A stretch of DNA of 64,000 bases from Toxonevra muliebris (taxonomy: Eukaryota; Arthropoda; Insecta; Diptera; Pallopteridae). The notes beneath the pieces were generated by a model. That model saw nothing but the letters and a program-made list of their open reading frames with translations, did not search any database and was not told where the DNA came from. The position numbers and the translations under genes were made by a program. Location of the stretch: assembly GCA_963691655.1 (NCBI GenBank), contig OY829328.1:83890400-83954399 (forward strand). Direction: 5' to 3'. Within the stretch, counting starts at the first letter, position 1. Each line of letters starts with the position of its first letter. Of this stretch, positions 46,775 to 58,709 are shown one piece after another.

Positions 46775-49700
46775 GGAATTCAATGGTCTGCTCTCTTCGC
46801 ATCTTTTATACCTTGTAATGTTGTTGTTTTTTTTTCTTGGATGTAATAACAGTTGCTTAAATACTGAATTACAACACAGCGCGTCATGGCAGCTAAACAG
46901 TGGCAGTTTGCTGCGCTGCTCTGGTATTACTGGCAGTAAATTTAGGCTTAACACTCTGAGATTGAGAGTGCCACTGATTAGCTGATATCAAGAGAAAGAG
47001 AGAGAGAGAGAGCAATCACAAGCATGCCGCAATTTCTTTCAGAAAGCCTTTTTGAGAGCATATTACTTAGAATCAGAAACCGCCATTTTTTTTGTTTTTT
47101 ATTTTTTTTTTTGTTGACATCAGCAATTTACTCTCAACAAGACTTTCTGAGAGCAACTTGCTGCAATTTTCTTGTATGTGTAAACAAGTTGTTAAATAAA
47201 AGTTAAAAATTTAAATTCAAATAATTTCCAATTAATAAATATGTAACTCCTTTTCTAAAAAAAGAAATTAATATTTAATTATTCTCAGGACGCTGTTGAA
47301 GTATATTAAGAATATTTTCAATTCCCTTTTTTTATTGCTACAAAATATGCAAAGTGTTTACCTATATAACCGAATGCAATACGCAAATATATAAACAAAG
47401 TTTTCTTTTAAGCACAAAATTAACTTCCCTTCTCAGAAGAAAAAAGAAAGCAAAACAAGACCCTAACAAATCTTTGACTTCAGTAAATCTGCTTCAACTT
47501 TAACCCCTCCTCAAAACTTAGGTTTCCGCTAAATGCTTTTTCAAATCTTTGACTTCTTCTTTTTTTGTTTGTTTCCTACTTCGCCATTAGACATTGACTG
47601 CTTCACTTTCGCTATTTCCTTTTTCAATTTGTTAATTTTTTTTTTTTTTTTTTTGTGGAAAATCCTAAATCCTTTTTGCTTGCAATTTTTGAAAGCTCTT
47701 CTCCTATGTTTATGTTTAATTTGGCGCAAAGGCTTTGTGGTTTTTGTTTGCCTCCTGACCAAGACACAGCACACAAAATAAATTTGATTTGTAAAGTGTT
47801 TTTTTTTTTTCTTTACTGATTATTTTCAGCCTTCGTTTTTCTTCTTCAATTTTTTTTTCTCATTTTTTGATCCTTAATTTTTTTTTTCTTCCATTAACTT
47901 TCACCATATTTGCGGTGTGAATTCAAATTAGTTAATTATTATTTGTGTTTTTTCTTTCAGTTTTTCGTTTCCTACTAACACATTCTTGCTTTAAACAGAG
48001 AATACTAATTTGTGTGTATCTGTATACATGTATGTATGTATGTGTGCGTGTATTTGTTTGATATCCTGCGGCTTTTGCGTAATCGAGTGACAATTGGCAG
48101 CAAGAATTAAAGAGTGAAGTTAAGGGGGGGAAGGAAGAAAAGTTTTTGTTTTTGTAATTGCTGCGCTACTGTCGCAATGTAGTATTTCCCAATATACATA
48201 CACAGCAAAGTAAATACAAGTAGGTGACGTTATCTTGCCACTCACTCCCAAGCATCTCAGCTTCCGGAGCTGTTCTTTTATTTAACCCCTTTTAAAATTC
48301 GTAAACTTTTTGTATGTTTTTCCTTTTTTTTTTCTTTGTTTCGTACTTTCAAGTTTATTGTCATTGTTGTTCTTGTGATTATTGCTTTTACAGTTGTAGT
48401 TGTTCTTATTGCTGTTGCTGTTGCTACTGTTGTTATTGTTGTTTATTGACACTTTTGATTAATTATAAATGAGTTTGTTGACTGAAATTGTTACCTTAAC
48501 TTTTGTTACCCCTAAGTATATAACTTTGAGTTGTTGGTGTTTGATTTTGTGGTTGGGGTTATACAAGTGAAAGGCAAGAAAAGATAAGTCGCGAGAGGGA
48601 GAAAAAGTGTGAGTGAGAGAGTGAGAGCTAGCATAAGGTAGACGAATGATTTCCTCTGCTTAATTTTTGCCTTATTAATTGCTGTTTTATTCATGTTGAT
48701 TGTTATTAATTTTTGATACCTTTTCATTTTTCTTTACAGCTGAATTAAAAATTTATTAAAAATTTGAGGTTTGACGAAAACAAAATAAGGAAAAGCTTTT
48801 TTAAAGCGTAATGACAATTATAAAAATGGTAAGTACTTATGAATTATATTATTATTATTAATATTTTAATATTGTAATAAGAAAATGTGGGGTGCTGAAA
48901 GTAGTTGAGATTACTAGAGGATCCAAGAAGGATTCGTGATCAAGAAGCATCGTTGGTCACGAATCAAAAAAAAAATGCTAAAGGGAAGAAAAAATGAAAC
49001 CTTCTCTCCTTAGCTAATCTCAATTGAAAAGTTTTAAAATTTTACTAATTTTTCTGATTAACTCTGGAAGCACTGACGCCGGACTCTTACAGGAATAAAG
49101 AATCTAAATCAATTTTGGAGCACACTTCATACAAATTATATTTGTACTTGTACTTGGCGTTTTTATGAATGTTTTTTCGCGACTATATATTTTTTTGGGG
49201 GCCGAGAAGAGCCAATTTTCTGACTCCTCCTACATTTAATAAATTACTCAAGTATAAATAAATCTAATATAGTGGGGATTGGAAGGCGTAAGTTTTCGAC
49301 CTCCTCAACTCCTTTCAGACTGTTTTTTTGAGATTTACCATAAATGCTGATATAGTGAAAAAGATTGAAGAAGAGTGTAAATACATTCTCTCCAGCAAAA
49401 TAAAGCAGCATTATTAATTTTATTTATTTATAACAAAAGATGATAGTATAAATTTAAAACTTATCCAGATAGCTAAAATTATTTCAAAAAATTTTAATAA
49501 CTGAAATGAAAAATCGCGCAATATTATTCCAAACCGCACTGTATTAGTGGGAACAGTTTTCTTTTAACTCATTTACTCTCTTATGTTTTACTCAAAGAAA
49601 CCAAATTTACTTATTTAAGAGAGTTCCGAATTCAATTTGCTCTCTTTCTCTCACTGTATGCGTTAATTGACTCAAAGAGTTTGGTTTTGTTTTTGTATAT

Positions 49701-50435
49701 ACACTCAAAAGTGTGGTGAATAATTTAAAGCATTAAGGATAAATATTTGTGAAATTTTATATTGCACCCACACAAATAATTAACACTAACTTAACTACTA
49801 AAATTGTTTGATAAAAGTGGGAAAACGTTTTTAAGTATTTACTATCTAAATACCAATATTGATTAAAGATATTCGGTTTTGAACTTGGCTTAACTATACA
49901 TTTTTTTAGTAGAAGTATAAAAAAAAAACTTATGAAAATTTTAAAAATAGATTTGAAGTCTTTTAAGAAATAACCACAAGCAGATCCAAGGGAGATTAAT
50001 TCTGCCCGCCTACCGAGCCAAGAATTTTACATTTGTAAATTTGTATTACTTTCACGTTTAGGATATCTACTTTTTATCAAGTACCTACTCGCTCATTTCT
50101 CTCGGTTCTTCTTCTATTTAACTGAAAAACTGTAAATCACTTGTATAACAGTCTCCAAAAATATACAAAATATCTCATGGTTTTTTTAATAAAATTTAAT
50201 ATGCATAGTCAGAAAATAATTTGCAATTTTAAAATTATTATTTTTGTAAATATAAAATGAATAAATATTTAAACCGATATTATGCATAACAGCGTAACTA
50301 TTCAAATACATTGTATTCATTCAACACATTCCATTTATTCATTTGTTTATTTTTTTTAATTATTGTTATTTTATTTAAATAATTATTTTTGTTTACACAA
50401 GTCAAAGTTTCATATACCATAAGCTAATGTAAATG
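46775..50435. other. Long non-coding stretch
   Basis: Contains (AG)n near 46989-47012, a short inverted pair near 47042 and 47135 (GAAAGCCTTTTTGAGAG-type), T-runs, TTG runs near 48410-48445 and TATT repeats near 48850. No gene is supported. Confidence 0.55.
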
Positions 50436-50439
50436 CAAA

Positions 50440-50850
50440 GGAAGAAGAGTAAACAACAATAAGAGCAACAATGAAAGAGAGCATTGTCATTGCACTCATA
50501 CTTCTATAAATAAAAGAGCGTAATAAAGAAATTTACTGCTTGAAAGAGTACCTTCACTTTGTTACTCAAATTTATAATAACAAAAGAGCGGAGCGAAACA
50601 AACAAAATTATTGCTGAAAGAGTAATTTGATTTTCTTAATGAGTTACAATTTTCCTCTCAAAATATGAACAACAAACAGACAATGTCAACAAAATTGTTG
50701 CTGTAAGAGTAGCTGCATACATTTTGAAAATGAGCTTTAATTTTGCACTCAAATAGAAAGCAAATAAGAGAAATCGCTTAAAGCGTACCAAATATTTTGC
50801 AAATGAGCTAAAATTTTCCACACAAATTGGTAACAAGGCAAAAGCAGAAT
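50440..50850 (+). repeat. Divergent tandem repeat, about four ~85-bp units
   Basis: Successive segments begin AAAGAGTACC, AAAGAGTAAT, TAAGAGTAGC and AAAGCGTACC, pass through an ATGAGCTNNAATTTTGC-like middle and end in AACAAAATTGTTGCTG-like sequence. Divergence is high, so the array is old. Confidence 0.5.
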
Positions 50851-51039
50851 GAAAATAAAAAAAAAAAAAAAAAAATGAAAACAAAATTTTTTTAATAGAA
50901 TTAGTGTACAATGATATGCCGAAAGCAAGCCTATCAAAATTTAATTTAATAATTAATAAATTTCATTTAATTTAAATATATCAGTGCCACTTTGAATTTT
51001 GCAAATTTTTTTGAGGTTAAAACATGCATAATGATCTGT

Positions 51040-51125
51040 TTAGCCCTCTTTCTATAGAGATGAGCCTTGTGTAAGCAAAATTAATTAAGCTTTTGCTCAC
51101 ACGTTACGACGCTGGTCACCATTGG
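51040..51125. mobile_element. Degraded relative of the hAT MITE at 46369
   Basis: CCTCTTTCTATAGAGATGAG and GCTTTTGCTCACACGTTACG parallel the body of the 46369 copy. Terminal repeats are not recognisable. Confidence 0.5.
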
Positions 51126-52480
51126 TCTAAAGTTAACTGGGTGTAATGAACGATATCTGCCAGAGAGAATAACAATAGATTCTGCAGAGCAGGCAGAACA
51201 AAAACACGTTTTAGAATAAGCCAACATGATTTATTCATTGTTTTTTTTTTTTTTTTGCTTAATTTAGTAAACATTATGCAATTGCTTTAAATTCACAGTT
51301 TCATCACATACCAGTCGTGCTTTCTCATTTGTTGTAAATTCTGTCAAGTTTCCTAATTTTTCATACAAAATCTTACAACATTATAAATTGCACTCCATAA
51401 ACAACAAACTGTGAATACCCCTATTATTTTACTGCACAAACTTAGCTTAATGCATTCATATGCAATCACGATTGGGTATGCTCTTTTATTACGCTCTTTT
51501 ATATTTAACTGTTTTTTTGTTAATATATTTCCTCATAACATGCACTCTCTCGCTCTCTCTTTATCTCGTGTATTCTTTTTTTTTTTTGCACGTATGCACT
51601 CATTTGATTTATATTGAACTACTCGCTAAAAATTCCACCATTCCAGTACACACTCTCTCTCTCCATTTCGTTCTCTCTGTAAATTTCTACAAACACTCGC
51701 TAATCGTAGCTTGGTTGGTACCTCTACGTCGTATGAGCTCACTTCACGAAAATTGCACTTCCGCACTACACACTTCTTGTTTTAACAACCAAATTCTTTG
51801 TACAACTCCAATTATTTCTGCAAGCATGCAGGCACATATACGATGGTGTTGTTGTTGTTGTTGCTTATTCTTACTGCAGCTGCAACTATAATTTCATATA
51901 TGTACGTTCGTTCATTCGTTTATATGTATATGTAGTCGGTACATTTGAAAAGTTCTCGTACTCTCTCTCTCTGAGAATTTTGAAAACATTGTGTTTGCAT
52001 TGCGTTGCATTGTGTTGTTGTTATTGTTGTTGATGATGAGACTTCGTACTTGTTCAATACCTTCGTGCATGCTGCTGCTTCTTCTACTTAACTTTTTTTT
52101 TTGTCATAAATGCACTGCTTCTTGCTCCAAGCATTATGAGATTTTTTGAGCCATTCGGCAAATAACTGTTTATTCTACTGGCATTGCACTCTCGTTTTAT
52201 AATTCTTTGCTGTTTTCGTTGTTGTTGTTGTTTACTCTTGTTCTATGCAGAAGCACACCTACACACACACACAAGCATGCAATGTATAGAGTGCGAGTAT
52301 ACTCTTCTGCTATGATTTTGCCATTGTTGTTGTTGCTGTAGGTGCAATATTTGCACTAACAACAACAGCTAGTACTACTACCACTACTATTTTCTGGCAC
52401 TATTTTATATGCTGTCGCTGCTTCTGCCTTTGCTGCTACTGCATTTTTGTTGACCATGTTTTTTAAGAATATTCCTTATG
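51126..52480. other. Non-coding DNA with TTG and TC runs
   Basis: Open frames translate T-rich and TTG-rich DNA (51460-51891 is the longest). No domain or start context supports a gene. Confidence 0.5.
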
Positions 52481-52779
52481 AAAATTCTTCAGTCTAAAAG
52501 CGACAACGTAAACGAACGGTCGCGCTATTTTTGCTGAATTTTTCCTACGCTAAAATTATAATATTGTAATAGCAAATAATAATAATATTTTCCAAAAATT
52601 ATCCATCAACAACAACCAGAAAAAAAGCAAAAATAAAAAATTTAAAAATTTTTGCCGCTTCCATATAAATTTGCTTCTATACCTATACACTTACATACAT
52701 TCACACATACATACAAGGAAATATACGAAATTCAAAACAATAACAAGCAAAACGCTCATCGCTAGCAGCTAGCAAAATC

Positions 52780-53050
52780 AGCTTGAAAACAGAAAAATTT
52801 AACGGTAACGCGACGCGATTTTTCAAACATTTTGTAGCTACTTCGTTTCGGTTTTTTTCTGGTACTTATTGAATTATCTCGCAGTGTATTTTGTGAAAAT
52901 TTTTGTAGTGCTAAGCGTGTTTTGGAATTGATTTGCAGTGATTGTGTGTGAAATCGTATAAAACAAAGTTAAAAAAGTGTTAAAATAAAGTGTTTTTGAA
53001 AGATTTTTATTAAAATAAAAAGAAAAAATCAAAACCTTAATTCAAGAGTT
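52780..53050 (+). promoter_or_regulatory. Possible transcription start region / 5'UTR-like sequence
   Basis: This block has the texture of fly 5' leaders: no ATG-led frame of note, CpG-containing GGTAACGCGACGCG, initiator-like CGCAGTGT and TGCAGTGAT, then GTG-rich and AAAGTG-rich sequence (GATTGTGTGTGAAATCG). No TATA box lies at the right distance. If real, it would start a gene whose coding exons lie beyond long introns. Confidence 0.25.
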
Positions 53051-55122
53051 ATTTTAAATACAGTGAAAGAAATTTTGTGTATTACCAACAATTATTTCTA
53101 AGTATGAATTTTAATTATAGATAATCATAATATAAAAAGAAATATATATTTATAAATTTTAAAAATAAAAACATTTTTATTTTAATAATTGGTTTTATTT
53201 TGGTTTTATTTTTTAATAGATTTTTATTTAGGATTATTATTTATTTGTATCATTTTGTAGGCCTGTATAATTATTTGCTTTCATAGCTATTTCCAAAATA
53301 TGTTTTTTATTAAAATTATTATTTTTACCTTTACAATGAGTTAATTTTCATAAAATTCTGTCTGGTAGAACAGCAGATTTGAGATTTTGAAGGTTAAGAC
53401 GGATCTCAGAAATTTTTCGAAAAGTTTCCATATGGGCCATTTTGTAGTGTTCATGGCATATGCACTTTACACAATTATATATTAGGCATTTTCAATTAGA
53501 ACTAGCTTACTATTGTCTATCTAAAAATTTGAACTGCCTTGGGCCTAAGGCCCAATTAGAAAAAGCAATGAAAGTTTAAGTTAAACTTGAACTCGACTTT
53601 AACCCGAATTAAATTGAAAAATTGAATGGGTAGACGGGAGGAGTCACCATTTATTGATTTTATGGATTCGGGAATGACGCAAAAAAATTGAATTTACTGG
53701 CAAGAAATCGCATATGTTGGAAAGAATTCATTGTAGCTCTTAATTTTGTTATATTTCGAGGGTTTTCCAATTATTTACCATTGGATTTATTCTAAAATTT
53801 TAACTGTTTCTATTATAAAAAAAATTCCATATCTAATTATATATCAGAAAATTTAGCTTACCACCATGGAAATGTAGAAAGGCAGAGTTGTAGATGGACA
53901 GAGTTCCCGAGTTCAATGCTTTGCATGGTCTAAAAACAAAAATAGAAAATCAAATTTTTTCCATATAGCAACATCTTTTGGCCTGGTCCAGAGTATTGAA
54001 TTTGAACAAATAAGATAAAATTATGTACTTTTGAACTCATCAAAGAAATGGAAACGTTTCAACCTTTTCTTTTTTTTAATTTAAAATTCAGGTTAAAAAT
54101 ATTTAGAAAAATTATATTATTAGAAAAATAATAAGCGAAATAATTGGACTGAAACCCCTTAAACATTTCTTGCTGAAATAAAAGAAATGAAAGCTGGAAG
54201 AGGCAAAAAACCATATAGATTAAAGTTGAAGAAAAAATCAATTGAAAAATCTTCAACAGACGATATAATATGATTACTTACTAATAATACTTAATTTATT
54301 AATATTATGTGCTAAATTTCGGTGTCATGGACAAAACTAAACACGACTAGTAGAAACAAACAAACTTTCCTCTCAGTTATTCCAAAAATCACAGGCCAAA
54401 TTTGATTTGGAACTCTGCCATTAAAACAAATATCCCGAGATTAAGTCTCTGGTAAAATCTCGTACTTAGTTGGTTCTGGCTTTTAGAAATATACAAATTC
54501 ATTGGATAATGAGGTCTAAGGCCACCCTTTTGAACAAAATTTCCAAGCAACTCGAAATTTTTTTTTAGACAACTGAAATTTACAAATCTTTGGAAATCGT
54601 TTAACTTTTATACTATTAAATATTTTTCATGTAAGTAGTACAGGTTTGCAAAACATGCGGTATTTAAAAGTGAATCCGAATCAAATTACAGAGTTAATGA
54701 AAGGCAGAAACTGCATGAGAATTTCCTGGGTCTGAAAAATTCTTGCGTGGATTTTGTTAGAACCCAAGGATTTGTTCAAGCTAAAACTCTTTTTAAGTTC
54801 AACGTTAGCGTTAATGTTTTAATGCTTTCCTTATTACTTTTTCGACATCATAGGTACTCGGCGGGACTTTTCTAATAATATAAAAGTCATAGGTATCGGG
54901 TACATTTCTTTATTACATTCATAAACCGATCAAAAATTTATTTACTTTTAGTTTTAAAATATCTTGGCAACATTTAAAAAAAAAAATTATTATTATTTAT
55001 TTATACGTACTTTTGAGACCCTTGATTGCATATGCCTAATCAGTTTTTTAAACTTAGCCATTGTCTTCGAATTGGCAACTTCTCAAAAAAAAGGCTCTCA
55101 GAAAATTCGGAATTTACAATTT
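53051..55122. other. AT-rich DNA with one SINE fragment
   Basis: Apart from the SINE fragment listed separately, no repeats or genes were recognised. Confidence 0.5.
53870..53995 (+). mobile_element. tRNA-derived SINE, family B (decayed fragment)
   Basis: TTCCCGAGTTCAATGCTTTG corresponds to box B. TCTAAAAACAAAAATAGAAA and AGCAACATCTTTTGGCCTGG correspond to the linker and core of the 24945 copy. Confidence 0.6.
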
Positions 55123-55559
55123 TTAACCCTCTGTTGGGCACATGTTTTGATAACCTTTGCTTTGGAACATGTGGTCTGGCCAGACCCTTATATATTTCCA
55201 TACAAATGTACGTGAATTTTAAGTTTTTGGACATGCAAGTAAATGTTTTTGATTTTTTTTTCATTGTCCCTAGTGCCTTTCGCATATGTTCAATAAAGTA
55301 CTCAGGTAAAAATTAGAAAAAAATATCAAGTTGAAAACAGGTAAAATACAGGTACAATTTTGTTTGTCTCATTCATATTTACATAAACATAGCATAATGG
55401 AATAGTATTTGTCCTATTGAGTCATCAAACCCATTTGAAGTCCACTTTTGAGTGTTTCTGGCCATATAAAATATATGCGGGTCTGGCCAGACCACATGTG
55501 TCAAACCGAAGTATATTCAAATCATTATAATAATAAATACTTGTATGACTCAAGTCACT

Positions 55560-55620
55560 TCGATGTCCTGGTGAATGAGTGCTAGACTGGAGTTCCAGCT
55601 GTTTCAGGTTCGTTACCCAA
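55560..55620 (+). mobile_element. tRNA-like SINE head fragment nested in the piggyBac-like element
   Basis: GATGTCCTGGTGAATGAGTG and CAGGTTCGTTACCC look like box A and box B spaced as in the SINE heads elsewhere in the window. It lies inside 55127-55848, so it would be the younger insertion or an internal fragment. The family is uncertain. Confidence 0.4.
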
Positions 55621-55680
55621 ATGGAAAGTAAATGCTTTAAAAATGTCTGTAAGGATTATTCTAACTTAAGTGCTAATTGC

Positions 55681-55712
55681 TATTTGTATGACCCATCCGG
55701 GTCATACAAATA
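55681..55712. repeat. Perfect 14-bp-arm hairpin
   Basis: TATTTGTATGACCC (55681-55694) is followed by the loop ATCC and the exact reverse complement (55699-55712). It lies within the piggyBac-like element. Confidence 0.9.
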
Positions 55713-55852
55713 AATTTTTTTTTTCAAATATGATAGACAATGAATATTTAGGAAAGTCACAAAATCTGAAGTCACTCAATCAAAAATATATTAAAATCAC
55801 AATTGAAATCGAAAGAGGTCTGGCTGGACCCATGTGCCAAACGGAGGATTAA

Positions 55853-56290
55853 GAATCCAAAAGTCAATTTTTCTTTAAACTAAAAAGAGTTAAAAACCGA
55901 TTTACAATAAATTTAAAAATACCAGTTTTTAAGATGTTCAAACTATACAAAAAATTAGCTAAATGAGTATTTTTTAAAAGATCTAGGAATATTAGTTTCC
56001 AAATTCTAAAGAATATTAAATTAAAACCAGATTTATGAAGCACAAGCTTTTTAATGATTAGAAGATTATTTTTTTTTTTAGCTATATTGAATTTATTACA
56101 ACTCGAATTATCGGGTCGCCATCATGGGGTATGCTCATAAATAGTGGATTTCCAAAACTTGACCGAAAAACTGCCATTTGTGTTCATTCCTCGATTTTTT
56201 TTTCACAGGCATATTTTAAACTGAATACGGGAAACCATTTACAGTAGTGTTAATTAGGTTTTAGATTATATATAATCCTTATATAAGGTA
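55853..56290. other. AT-rich spacer between two transposons
   Basis: No coding or repeat content recognised. Confidence 0.5.
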
Positions 56291-56292
56291 TG

Positions 56293-57503
56293 TATACGAA
56301 AAAAAAAACTGGAAGCAGTAAACATGTTGTTTTAATTCAAATATGACAGTTACAGAAAATGTTACCGTTATTAATTCGTAGAGAATTTTCGGTTTTACAT
56401 TTCTGCATCATTATTTTTTGTGATTTTTTTACATTACTTAAAATGAGTTCATCGAAATCGAGCACACGCGATATAATTGTGCGCAAAAATCAACATTTCC
56501 CACATGTGTCACATAAAGACATTGCCAAAAGTTTAAAAACTGAAAAATCTACGGTAACTTTAGTGCTTAAAAACTTAAGTGAACGACTAACTACCGAATG
56601 GAAAACTGAAAATGGGCGAAAGAAAGGGGTTCATCACGTAGGAAAAAGCAAAGAAAGTGAAAAACTTGTTTCAAAGAAATCCAGACCTTTCCATCAGAGA
56701 TGTTGCTAAAAACGTCCATATGTCACCCGGATATGTTCAAAATAGTAGCAGAGTAAAAGGACTTAAGACGTGTAAAGTTCCGCTAGTCCCGAACCGGAAT
56801 AACAAAAAAATACAACAGAAAAACTCGCGCACGAAAGCTGTACGACAAAATTGTACATAATTTTGATTGCATGATCATGGACGACGAAACTTATGTCAAA
56901 CCAGACTTTAATGAGCTTCCTGGTCAACTATTTTACACTTCAAAAAAGTAAGGTGACGTTGCGCCTAAATTTAAGCTAAAGAAAGTGAACAAGTTTCCGA
57001 AGAAATATTTGGTTTGGCAAGCAATTTGCCAATGCGGCATAAAGAGTGCAGTTTTTGTCACGACTGATACCATCAACCAAAACAAAAACTTCTACTGCCA
57101 AGGGTACGTCCTCTTCTGGCCAGATTTAGCAACTTGCCATTACGGCAAAACAGCAGTGACGTGGTATAAAGAGAATTGTTCCAAAATTGCCCAGAACTTC
57201 AGCCGATAGAAAAATATTGGGCTTTAATGAACAGAAAATTGCTAAAAAAAAAAGCAAATGGTCAAAAATGAGAAACAGCTGCAGAAAAAGTGGACTACTG
57301 TGTCATCTCAAATGTCCCGAAGTGATGTGCAACGTTTAATGGCTGGAGTTAAGTCAAAGTTGCGATCTTTCGCATACGCACCAACCAAATAAATAAAGTT
57401 TTTATTTTTCTTAAAGTTACTATTATAACCTTTCAATTTCTGTTTTTGTTTAAAAAATATAATTTGTATAACAAGATAATGTCGACCAGTTTTTTTCGTA
57501 TAT
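56293..57503 (+). mobile_element. Tc1/mariner-superfamily transposon, ~1.2 kb, defective
   Basis: TATACGAAAAAAAAAACTGG at the left (56293-56312) and the reverse complement of CCAGTTTTTTTCGTATA at the right (57485-57501) form short inverted termini beginning at TA, the target of this superfamily. The size is typical for the group, and the interval encloses the broken transposase gene. Confidence 0.75.
56443..57392 (+). pseudogene. Tc1/mariner-type transposase, frameshifted
   Basis: Start chosen at ATG 56443 (MSSSKSSTRDIIVRK), followed by a helix-turn-helix region (HKDIAKSLKTEKSTV; then LSIRDVAKNVHMSPGYVQ in another frame). The catalytic core is recognisable in pieces: MDDETYVKPDFNELPGQLFY (first Asp), WQAICQCGIKSAVFV, VLFWPDLATCHYGKT (second Asp), and NCPELQPIEKYWALM (the final Glu). 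The pieces fall in different frames, with a TAG after FYTSKK near 56949 and a deletion between the second Asp and the Glu. The C-terminal tail ends at a TAA at 57390-57392. All three catalytic acids survive although the gene is dead. Confidence 0.9.
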
Positions 57504-57531
57504 ATTTCGATTATATGGTCAAAAACAAAGT

Positions 57532-58690
57532 CGGTAACGTTACGTTCGTACGCACATTTTTGTTCCTATTTCCATAAATGAAAAGCAAAAATCATTATAT
57601 TTTATATGCATCTCATAGTACACGCGAAGACTTATATTTTGTGGCAACTAAATTTTTCTCTATCATCCCTACCTTAAGAGTTACAAGCGTTCAAATTGGT
57701 CGGTAACGTTACCAAATTTTGGAAGTAAGCTTGGAGTTTACTGTATTCTTTTGTTTAAATCAGTGCATCCAACAATTCAGTTTTTTCTTCCTGCCCATTA
57801 TTTTGAAGTTTAATGTTAAAGGAATAGATATAAATATTTGATTTGCAGAAAAAAAATATTTTCGATGCTCCCACAGGCATAAAAGTAAAGTCGGTGACGT
57901 TACGCATAAAATCGGTAACGTTACGTGTACGAATTTCTATGCAAATTTGAAACAAATGAACCAAAAAAAAAAAAATCTTAAACTTTATTCAAAAGCATAA
58001 GAAAACGTAAAATATATAAAAACTTTATTGAAATTTCAGGTTTTGAGCTGGTTACAAGTTCAAAATCAGTCAAATTTCTTAAATATGTGAAAAAACATAA
58101 AATTCTTGTTTTTCGTTTGAAAAATCTCACAAAATGAGACTATTTTTAATTGTATCCTCGTTTGAACTATTTTTCCATCAATCACTTGATTTTGATGAGC
58201 TGAAGAAATATCCTGAATATTTTTTGCGCCGGCAAATACAGCAACCGAGCCCAAATCATCATTAATTTGTTCAAATTCTGCATCTGTCACTTCTTCAACT
58301 AGAATTTTTGATGGAGTGAGCTTGAATGCTTTCATGCAATGCAGCACAGTTTACGGAGCTTTGATATGCTTGCGAACGACAGTTTTGACGGTGGCTCCAA
58401 TTCCGTAGACACAACCTTTACCATGCGATGTTGCAAAGTAGTTCCAAATTATTTTAATGCCTAACTTGGTTTCGAGGTGTTGGACCATCGCTACCTTGTA
58501 TTTGTTTTTGAATTGTGACGACGGGCCGTCACTCCATACCTTCAAAACCTTAACTGTTTTCGGCAATTCTGACAGTAATCTGTACTGTTTGACTTCAACT
58601 TTTTGTCGGAGTTTTGGTCTTTCTGACCTCGGCTCAGAGCCTTCTGTGAATGTACCTTGAATTTATGAGAAAAAAAGTCGGTAACGTTAC
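57532..58690. repeat. Five dispersed CGGTAACGTTAC palindromic motifs
   Basis: The 10-bp palindrome GTAACGTTAC, usually in AAAGTCGGTAACGTTAC, occurs at 57532, 57701, 57913 and 58679, with one variant (CGGTGACGTTACG) at 57892. They flank or lie 3' of the transposase-like minus-strand ORF and may be subterminal binding sites of its element. Confidence 0.8.
58066..58660 (-). pseudogene. Unclassified transposase-like protein, one in-frame stop
   Basis: Read on the minus strand from about 58660, the frame gives RPKLRQKVEVKQYRLLSELP, then KVWSDGPSSQFKNKYKVAM, then IIWNYFATSHGKGCVYGIGA and TVKTVVRKHIKAP, a single TAA (58353-58351), and continues in the same frame with CMKAFKLTPSKILVEEVTDA to a stop near 58129. 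The SDG..QFKNKY and ATSHGKG...GIG..VK motifs recall a family of uncharacterised eukaryotic proteins that I associate with transposons; the name of the superfamily is not certain to me. The 5' part probably begins in an upstream exon: a TTTTTTTCTC tract precedes possible acceptor AGs near 58660. It is interrupted upstream by the MITE at 58710. Confidence 0.6.
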
Positions 58691-58709
58691 TGAAAATTAG
58701 CGACACTAC

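Larger units (their letters stand above)
55127..55848. mobile_element. piggyBac-like non-autonomous element, 722 bp, TTAA on both sides
   Basis: TTAA at 55123-55126 and 55849-55852 flanks inverted termini: left CCCTCTGTTGGGCACATG, right in reverse complement TCCTCCGTTTGGCACATG. TTAA target duplication and CCC-type tips are hallmarks of piggyBac elements. Inside, the 14-bp palindrome GGTCTGGCCAGACC occurs at about 55179 and 55486 in oppositely oriented ACATGTGG contexts, with an imperfect GGTCTGGCTGGACC beside the right end. No transposase frame is recognised. Confidence 0.82.

Noticed and set aside
57532..58690. GTAACGTTAC motifs as terminal inverted repeats of the SHGKG-type element
   Set aside because: The outermost copies have flanks in direct rather than inverted orientation, so they do not define element ends.
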